Assembly: GCF_934561205.1 (NCBI RefSeq)
Contig: NZ_CAKTFU010000003.1
Coordinates: 1 to 64,000 of the forward strand
Origin: an uncultured Gemmiger sp.
GTDB taxonomy: Bacteria > Bacillota > Clostridia > Oscillospirales > Ruminococcaceae
Reading direction: 5' to 3'
Length of the DNA stretch: 64,000 nucleotides
The notes under the pieces are model-generated. The model worked only from the letters and a program-made list of their open reading frames with translations, searched no databases and was not told where the DNA came from. A program made the translations under genes and the position numbers. Positions 59,106-64,000 of this stretch are shown here, piece after piece (the stretch's first letter is position 1; every line of letters starts with the position of its first letter).

Positions 59106-59840
59106 ATGAAAAACCGGTGGAAGAACACCGCATTCTTTGCGCAGGTGATGGTGCTTTGCCTGGGCCTTGCCGCCTGCGGCAATTCCGATGATGTGGCGGG
59201 GGATGATTGGCGCACGACCGGTATGGTGGTCGACAGCGGAACCATCACCCATGACGGCGACAGTGTGGATGTTCTGGTCACAGTGAGCGAGAGCAGCGCA
59301 GCCTTCTATCGGGACATCCCGGAGCAGGTACTGTTCGACAGCGTCGCCTTCCCCATGGACATTCCCGATGCGGAGCAGGCGTTTCACACCATCTCCTTTG
59401 ACGATCTGGACGGCGACGGCGAGAGCGATGTATGGGTGAGCTTTCTTCACGAAAACGGGGATGCAACGGATCTTGTCTGGATCTGGGATCCGGAGGAGCG
59501 CTATGTCTATCGGGAGGATCTGTCCGCGGTTCCGGCGGACGAGGGCGATCCAAGCGATTATGCAGGGCTTTGGGAGTACCCGGACGAAAATCTTTGGCTG
59601 CGCATCTATGAGGATGCGACATGGGAATTTGTAAATGATCAGGAAGATGTCATGGAGTACGGCACACTGTGGGCGGACGAAAACGGTGTGACGCTGCACT
59701 TTGACGGCAACGGCGATACCCTGCAGCTGGATCGCAGCGTCAGCGGCGATCTCATCAACAGCGTGAACGGCGATATGCTTTTCCCGGCGGAGAGTGACCG
59801 GCAAGGCAGAATAGGAGACGAATATGGAAGAGAAGAATAA
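59106..59840 (+). CDS. Lipoprotein with lipocalin-like domain, third of three
   Basis: A 244-residue lipoprotein starting at ATG 59106 after GGAAGGAGG. The lipobox is LAAC. The first part (DDLDGDGESDVWVSFLHENGDATDLVWIWDPE in outline) is like the repeat found in VCBS/XAC2610-type secreted proteins; the second part from about 155 (YAGLWEYPDENLWLRIYEDATWEF) is the same lipocalin-like unit as in the two genes before. It overlaps the start of the DUF3137 gene by 17 bp. Confidence 0.7.
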   Translation: MKNRWKNTAFFAQVMVLCLGLAACGNSDDVAGDDWRTTGMVVDSGTITHDGDSVDVLVTVSESSAAFYRDIPEQVLFDSVAFPMDIPDAEQAFHTISFDDLDGDGESDVWVSFLHENGDATDLVWIWDPEERYVYREDLSAVPADEGDPSDYAGLWEYPDENLWLRIYEDATWEFVNDQEDVMEYGTLWADENGVTLHFDGNGDTLQLDRSVSGDLINSVNGDMLFPAESDRQGRIGDEYGREE

Positions 59841-60702
59841 AAACCTGACGGATGAACAGCTTTCGCAGCAGCTGCGCAAGAGTAACGGCGGAAAATGGGG
59901 AGGAACGTTCCTTTCGCTGCTGGGCGGCGTGCTCGTCTTTGCGGGGATCGTGCAGGGCGGCAACCTTGTACTGATCATTGCGGGCGTTGTGATCCTCGCG
60001 CTGGGACAGACGGCAAAGGGGAAATCCAAGGAGCAGGCCGGCCGCCGGACCTTCGATGCCCTGGCACCGGATATTGTAAGCACAGTCTTTGACAACATAC
60101 AGATGGACCCCGCCCCGCACATATTGGATGCGAAGGATACAAACATCCCCCTGCCCGGCCACACCTATTGCAGCGGCAGCGGGTATATCCGCGGAACCTA
60201 TCAGGGGCTGACCACCGAATTGTGTACCGTCAGGCTGACGGAGGTGAACGAGTTTCAGCGCGAGGAAACCGGTCAGTGGGAGAAAAACGAGCGCGAGGTC
60301 TATACCGGGCAGTGGATGCTGTGCGAGCTGAACCGGGAATTTCCGACCTGGCTGACCATCTGGCCAAGAGAACGGATGGATAAACTGTTCGGCAGCAAAA
60401 CCATCCGGACAGGAAACGAGGCCTTCGATAAGCGCTTCAATGTAAGCAGCGATGATGAAGCCGCAGCCCTGCACATTCTGACGCCCGACTGCGCAGAGAA
60501 AATCCTGGCGCTGGCAGATTCCTCCTTCGGTAAGTTTGCCGTAAACCTCAACCGTGACGGCAGACTGTATCTCGCGGTTCACAGCGGGCACGGCTTTTTT
60601 GACCTCGGCAAGGGCCGTGAGGACCCGGCACAGCTGCGTGGGCGCTTTACCCGCGAACTGACGTGGTTTACGAATATGATCGATGTATTCCGCGGCGCGT
60701 AA
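59824..60702 (+). CDS. DUF3137-like membrane protein
   Basis: A 292-residue protein with two membrane helices at about 27-65 and a cytosolic domain after them. The QMDPAPHILDAKDTNIPLPGH segment, a GSGYIRGTYQGLTTELCTVRLTEV segment and a late AVHSGHGFFDLGKG segment fit the DUF3137 family (galanin-like fold annotated), found in many Bacteria next to LemA or TPM genes. Function unknown. It overlaps the third lipoprotein gene and is followed by a tiny membrane protein. Confidence 0.75.
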   Translation: MEEKNKNLTDEQLSQQLRKSNGGKWGGTFLSLLGGVLVFAGIVQGGNLVLIIAGVVILALGQTAKGKSKEQAGRRTFDALAPDIVSTVFDNIQMDPAPHILDAKDTNIPLPGHTYCSGSGYIRGTYQGLTTELCTVRLTEVNEFQREETGQWEKNEREVYTGQWMLCELNREFPTWLTIWPRERMDKLFGSKTIRTGNEAFDKRFNVSSDDEAAALHILTPDCAEKILALADSSFGKFAVNLNRDGRLYLAVHSGHGFFDLGKGREDPAQLRGRFTRELTWFTNMIDVFRGA

Positions 60703-60716
60703 AGGGGGTGGGCAAT

Positions 60717-60917
60717 ATGCCGCTTTGGCTTGCTGTGGTGCTGTTGGCATTGGCAGTTATCGGCATCGTGCTGTGCCGTAAATATCTGCGCCGAAACAAA
60801 ACCGTGCGCATCCTCGGTATCAGTATCTGTGTGCTGCTGGCGTTGGCCTGTATCCTGTATATCGGCCTGACCCTTCTCTTTGTGGATGCGGTGCAAAACC
60901 AGCCGCCCACATTGTGA
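60717..60917 (+). CDS. Small two-helix membrane protein
   Basis: A 66-residue protein with two hydrophobic helices (LWLAVVLLALAVIGIVL and a second one from about 29 to 53) joined by a basic loop (CRKYLRRNK). ATG 60717 follows AAAGGGGGTGG. It lies 14 bp after the DUF3137 gene and 36 bp before the DUF3592 gene, so it is part of the operon. No family recognised. Confidence 0.65.
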   Translation: MPLWLAVVLLALAVIGIVLCRKYLRRNKTVRILGISICVLLALACILYIGLTLLFVDAVQNQPPTL

Positions 60918-60953
60918 CAGGAAAGGCACCGGCAGAGGTGTGAAGGAGGTCGT

Positions 60954-61490
60954 ATGAAAAAGAATCGAATCCTCATGATCAGTATCGTTCTTGCAATAGC
61001 GTTTGTGGCGTGCCCCATAGAATCTACGCGGAATATCACAGCGGGAATCGGCTTCATTCTCGGCGCTTTTTCGGTGGCATGGCTCGGGGTTCGCCAGCGG
61101 AAAGGCGCACGGCAGGAATACGAGGATACTGTGCGGCGGTACACAGGCACCACGATGATGAAGGTGGTATGGGTCGAGGAATCGGTCAACGAACGGTGGG
61201 AGCAGCAGGAGGACGGCAGTGAACAGCTGCGCCGGGAGACGGTCTATCTTCCAACCTATGAGTACACCGTGAACGGCAAGACCTATCGGTACGCAAGCCG
61301 TCAGACCGTTTCCGGCAAGCGGGAACTGGGACGGCAGGTGGTCGGTTATTACGATCCCACCCGGCCCGACCGTATTACCGAAAACAAGCCGCGAAAGCCT
61401 GTTTTGGGCGGGATGTGCTTCTTTATGTTTGCCGCATTCCTGCTCTGGTTCGGTATCCTGTCCTTTGCCGGTATGCTTTCCGTTTCCTGA
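60954..61490 (+). CDS. DUF3592-like membrane protein
   Basis: A 178-residue protein with helices at about 5-22, 28-46 and 155-175. Between them is a soluble beta domain (LPTYEYTVNGKTYRYASRQTVSGKRELGRQVVGYYDPTRPDRI in outline) with the GYYDPTRP turn typical of DUF3592. Such proteins are found in many gut Firmicutes; function unknown. It is the last gene of the accessory operon. Confidence 0.75.
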   Translation: MKKNRILMISIVLAIAFVACPIESTRNITAGIGFILGAFSVAWLGVRQRKGARQEYEDTVRRYTGTTMMKVVWVEESVNERWEQQEDGSEQLRRETVYLPTYEYTVNGKTYRYASRQTVSGKRELGRQVVGYYDPTRPDRITENKPRKPVLGGMCFFMFAAFLLWFGILSFAGMLSVS

Positions 61491-61530
61491 TACTGCGGGC
61501 ACTGCTGCCCAACAGCGCGATGAAGGAGAC

Positions 61531-61662
61531 ATGATGAAAAAGCAATTTGTAAGCATCCTGTTTGCCCTGTGCATGGTGCGCTGCCTTGTGCCTCTGGCTC
61601 CATTTGTTCAAAAATACTTCGCAATTTGTTTGAACTTTCTTCATGGCTTTGTCACAACTTAA
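61531..61662 (+). pseudogene. Severed signal-peptide start of a secreted protein gene
   Basis: After AAGGAG, ATGATGAAAAAGC opens a frame that reads as a perfect secretion signal (MKKQFVSILFALCMVRCLVPLAP) and then turns at once into unrelated sequence and stops after 43 residues. This looks like the 5' end of a secreted-protein gene cut off by a deletion or insertion, marking the right edge of the accessory island. Confidence 0.55.
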
Positions 61663-61672
61663 CGGTATACTA

Positions 61673-61806
61673 AATGTGTTCCGACGGAAGGGAGCAGGGA
61701 CCCGACCATCGGAGCAGGAACCCCAAGTTTTTTCATCCATACTCCTCTTTTCTTTTGACGGCGAAGCGGTGCGGGCACAAAAGCCTGTGCCGCTTTGTCG
61801 TTTTTT
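61673..61806 (+). ncRNA. Possible small RNA with terminator
   Basis: About 130 bases with no frame: TATACT lies at 61666-61671, a CCGA..TCGG-closed segment follows (61680-61711), and a strong hairpin with T6 ends it (61757-61806). No known RNA family is recognised, and no good -35 box is seen. The remaining gap to 61862 holds nothing clear. Confidence 0.3.
61757..61806 (+). terminator. Terminator-like hairpin before the activase gene
   Basis: Imperfect stem (AAGCGG..GGGCACA with TGTGCCGCTTT) followed by GTCGTTTTTT. It could end a small RNA or the accessory operon. Confidence 0.7.
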
Positions 61807-61861
61807 GGGCGGGGTTCTATGACAGTTTGCGCCGACTGTACTGCATTTTACGCAAAAATAC

Positions 61862-61890
61862 TTGCGAAATTTCGGCAAAGGGCGTAAAAT
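61862..61890 (+). promoter_or_regulatory. Promoter of the activase gene
   Basis: TTGCGA and TAAAAT with a 17-base spacer, about 80 bases before the start codon. Confidence 0.55.
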
Positions 61891-61971
61891 TAAATAGTTA
61901 TGGCACTTTTGCAATGGGCAAAAGGTGTAGAGAGGAAAGTACTTTGTATCTCCGTGGGAGGTTTAATTGCT

Positions 61972-64000
61972 ATGCGTGTTGGCTTGGATATCGGTTCCAC
62001 CACCATTAAATGTGTTGTGCTGAATGATGCCGATGAGATCGTATATTCTACCTATGAACGTCATTTTAGTCATATTTTAGAAAAAGGCCGCGCCCTTTTG
62101 CAAAAGGTCGCTGCCGAATATCTGCCCGACGGTCGGGCAAAGCTTGCCATTTCCGGTTCTGCCGGTATGGGTCTGGCGGACAGCTGCGGTGTGCCTTTTG
62201 TGCAGGAGGTCTTTGCCACCCGCGTGGCCGCCAACCGTCTGGCGCCGGGCACCGACTGCATCATCGAGCTGGGCGGTGAGGATGCCAAGATTTTGTTCCT
62301 GACCAACGGCACTGAGGTGCGCATGAACGGCAGCTGCGCGGGCGGCACGGGCGCGTTCATCGACCAGATGGCTACCTTATTAAAAATGGGCGCGGACGAG
62401 ATGGACAAGGCCGCCCAACAGGCGACCCGCACCTACACCATCGCCAGCCGCTGCGGTGTGTTTGCCAAAAGCGACATCCAGCCGCTGATCAACCAGGGCG
62501 CGCAGGCAGGGGACATCGCCGCCTCCATCTATCAGGCTGTGGTCAACCAGACCATTGCGGGTCTGGCGCAGGGGCGTCCTATCCGCGGCAACATCCTGTA
62601 TTTGGGCGGGCCGCTGACCTTCTCCCGGACGCTGCGCCAGAGCTTTGACAAAACGCTGGGCGTCACCGGCACCTGCCCCGAAAACAGCCTGCTGTTTGTG
62701 GCGCTGGGCGCTGCCTACTATGCCGACGAGGAATCCGACCTGAACACCGTGGCCAAGCGTCTGGGCGAGTACAGCGCCACTGCCACCTATGTCAGCCTGC
62801 CGCCGCTGTTTGCCGACAAGCAGGAGTATGAGGAATTCCACGCCCGCCATCTGAAAGCCACAGTACCCTGTGTACCCTTTGGCGCGGATTGCGGCCCTGT
62901 GCATATCGGCATTGACTCCGGCTCGACGACCATCAAGCTGGTGGTCATTGACCAAAACGCCAACATTCTGTTCACCAGCTACCGCCCCAACCTTGGCAAC
63001 CCCATTCCGCTGGTGCGCGAAACGCTGCTCAAGCTCTACCAGGAGCATCCCAACTTGCAGATCGCCAGCGTGACCACCACCGGCTACGGCGAGGAACTGG
63101 TCAAAAATGCCTTCCATTGCGATCGCGGTCTGGTCGAAACGGTGGCGCACTTTACGGCGGCCAAGCACTTTTTGCCCAACGTTGATTTTATCATCGACAT
63201 CGGCGGCCAGGATATGAAGTGCTTCAAAATTGAGGACGGCGCCATCAGCAACATCTTCCTCAACGAAGCCTGTTCCTCCGGCTGCGGCAGCTTTTTGCAG
63301 ACCTTTGCACAGGCGCTGGGCTATGACGTCAAGGAATTTGCCGCGCTGGGTCTTTTTGCCGACAAGCCCGTTGACCTCGGCAGCCGCTGCACCGTGTTTA
63401 TGAATTCCTCGGTCAAGCAGGCACAAAAAGACGGTGCATCGATTGAAAATATCAGCGCGGGACTTTCTATCTCGGTGGTCAAGAACGCGCTGTACAAGGT
63501 CATCCGCGCCTCCGGTCCCGAAGAACTCGGGCGCAACATCGTTGTGCAGGGCGGTACCTTTTATAATGAAGCGGTGCTGCGCGCCTTTGAAAAAGAGATG
63601 GGCGTCAACGTCATTCGTCCCGATATTGCGGGGCTTATGGGCGCGTTCGGCGCGGCGCTGCATGGCAAAGCCCGCGCGGGCGAAAACGCACACAGCACCG
63701 TGCTGACGCAGCAGCAGCTGGAAGCCTTCAGCCAGAAGGTCAACACCGTGCAGTGTCAGGGCTGCGGCAACCACTGCCAGCTGACCATCAACATTTTTGC
63801 CGATGGCAAGCGGTTTATTTCCGGCAACCGCTGCGACAAGCCCGTAACAGGCAAGGCCAACAGCGAGGAACTGAACCTGTACACCTACAAGCGCAGCCTG
63901 CTGCAGGGCTACCGCACGGCCCCCGCACCTGCCGCGCCGCGCGCCAAAATCGGTCTGCCGCTGTGCCTGAATATGTACGAGCTGCTGCCGTTCTGGCACA
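61972..64000 (+). CDS. Acyl-CoA dehydratase activase, fused two-domain form, partial
   Basis: The gene starts at ATG 61972 after GGGAGG and leaves the window at the right edge, 676 residues visible. Two BadF/HgdC-type ATPase units stand in tandem (VGLDIGSTTIKCVVL at the start, HIGIDSGSTTIKLVVI at about 305). The second has the 4Fe-4S ligand motif NEACSSGCGSF; the first has a variant NGSCAGGTGAF and ASRCGVFAKSD. A CQGCGNHCQL motif and the start of a DUF2229-type part follow. Relatives (about 1400 residues) reductively activate 2-hydroxyacyl-CoA dehydratases with ATP. The substrate is not known. Confidence 0.85.
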   Translation, partial: MRVGLDIGSTTIKCVVLNDADEIVYSTYERHFSHILEKGRALLQKVAAEYLPDGRAKLAISGSAGMGLADSCGVPFVQEVFATRVAANRLAPGTDCIIELGGEDAKILFLTNGTEVRMNGSCAGGTGAFIDQMATLLKMGADEMDKAAQQATRTYTIASRCGVFAKSDIQPLINQGAQAGDIAASIYQAVVNQTIAGLAQGRPIRGNILYLGGPLTFSRTLRQSFDKTLGVTGTCPENSLLFVALGAAYYADEESDLNTVAKRLGEYSATATYVSLPPLFADKQEYEEFHARHLKATVPCVPFGADCGPVHIGIDSGSTTIKLVVIDQNANILFTSYRPNLGNPIPLVRETLLKLYQEHPNLQIASVTTTGYGEELVKNAFHCDRGLVETVAHFTAAKHFLPNVDFIIDIGGQDMKCFKIEDGAISNIFLNEACSSGCGSFLQTFAQALGYDVKEFAALGLFADKPVDLGSRCTVFMNSSVKQAQKDGASIENISAGLSISVVKNALYKVIRASGPEELGRNIVVQGGTFYNEAVLRAFEKEMGVNVIRPDIAGLMGAFGAALHGKARAGENAHSTVLTQQQLEAFSQKVNTVQCQGCGNHCQLTINIFADGKRFISGNRCDKPVTGKANSEELNLYTYKRSLLQGYRTAPAPAAPRAKIGLPLCLNMYELLPFWH

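Overview
The window looks like chromosomal DNA of a GC-rich, low-oxygen gut Firmicute, most likely an Oscillospirales/Ruminococcaceae relative of Faecalibacterium, Gemmiger or Subdoligranulum. The grounds are PolC-type replicase, PolC-linked pyrH-frr-cdsA-dxr-rseP-ispG order, Rnf-type membrane subunits, a 2-hydroxyacyl-CoA dehydratase activase, a SpoVB-like flippase and a degenerate Spo0A-like regulator, all with strong Shine-Dalgarno sites. The taxon is an inference from gene content, not from a marker gene comparison.

Layout. 1-8064 (minus strand) is one long run of envelope genes: a pseudo-receiver, two lipoproteins, a zinc-ribbon membrane protein, an SPFH protein with zinc ribbons, another lipoprotein, a zinc-ribbon membrane protein and a TPM-domain protein. 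The last part matches the logic of the Bacillus ydjG-ydjH-ydjI (PspA-anchoring) operon. 8271-11493 is a divergent three-gene signalling operon: a 7TM sensor without a good ATPase, a soluble kinase and a NarL-type regulator. 11.6-24 kb carries tRNA-Leu(GAG), trkA-trkH, a deacetylase, a cytosolic pectinesterase, a GH13 enzyme, a HAD phosphatase, mscL, mrp, a flippase and an ABC exporter. 24.1-26.7 kb holds a palindromic repeat element, an SGNH hydrolase with a long PT-rich tail, and tRNA-Ala(CGC) beside duplicated tRNA-end fragments. 26.9-28.9 kb is a small operon with a structured leader encoding an unknown 93-residue protein, a Spo0A-like regulator and a sensor-kinase-like ATPase.

29.0-39.0 kb is the core pyrH-frr-cdsA-dxr-rseP-ispG-polC cluster (uppS is absent). 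A GH25 lysozyme and a divergent type II topoisomerase pair follow; the topoisomerase operon carries a mobile palindromic repeat in its leader. 44.6-53.3 kb has tRNA-Gly(CCC), a large membrane protein and an rpe-rnfD-rnfE-rnfA-DUF1015-(Arg/Pro-rich protein)-rlmA run in which only the three hydrophobic Rnf subunits are present. 53.4-61.7 kb is an accessory island next to tRNA-Leu(CAA): a broken tyrosine integrase, a large ATPase-LuxR regulator, a second copy of the palindromic repeat, and an operon of lipoproteins and membrane proteins (DUF2442, three lipoproteins, DUF3137, DUF3592), ending at a severed signal peptide. The window closes inside a large acyl-CoA dehydratase activase gene.

The most interesting points are the incomplete Rnf operon with a proline-rich RnfE, the Spo0A-like/kinase operon with its hairpin-rich leader, the split sensor-kinase operon, the repeat element placed between the topoisomerase promoters and genes, and the accessory lipoprotein island whose proteins echo the domain style of the 1-8 kb operon.
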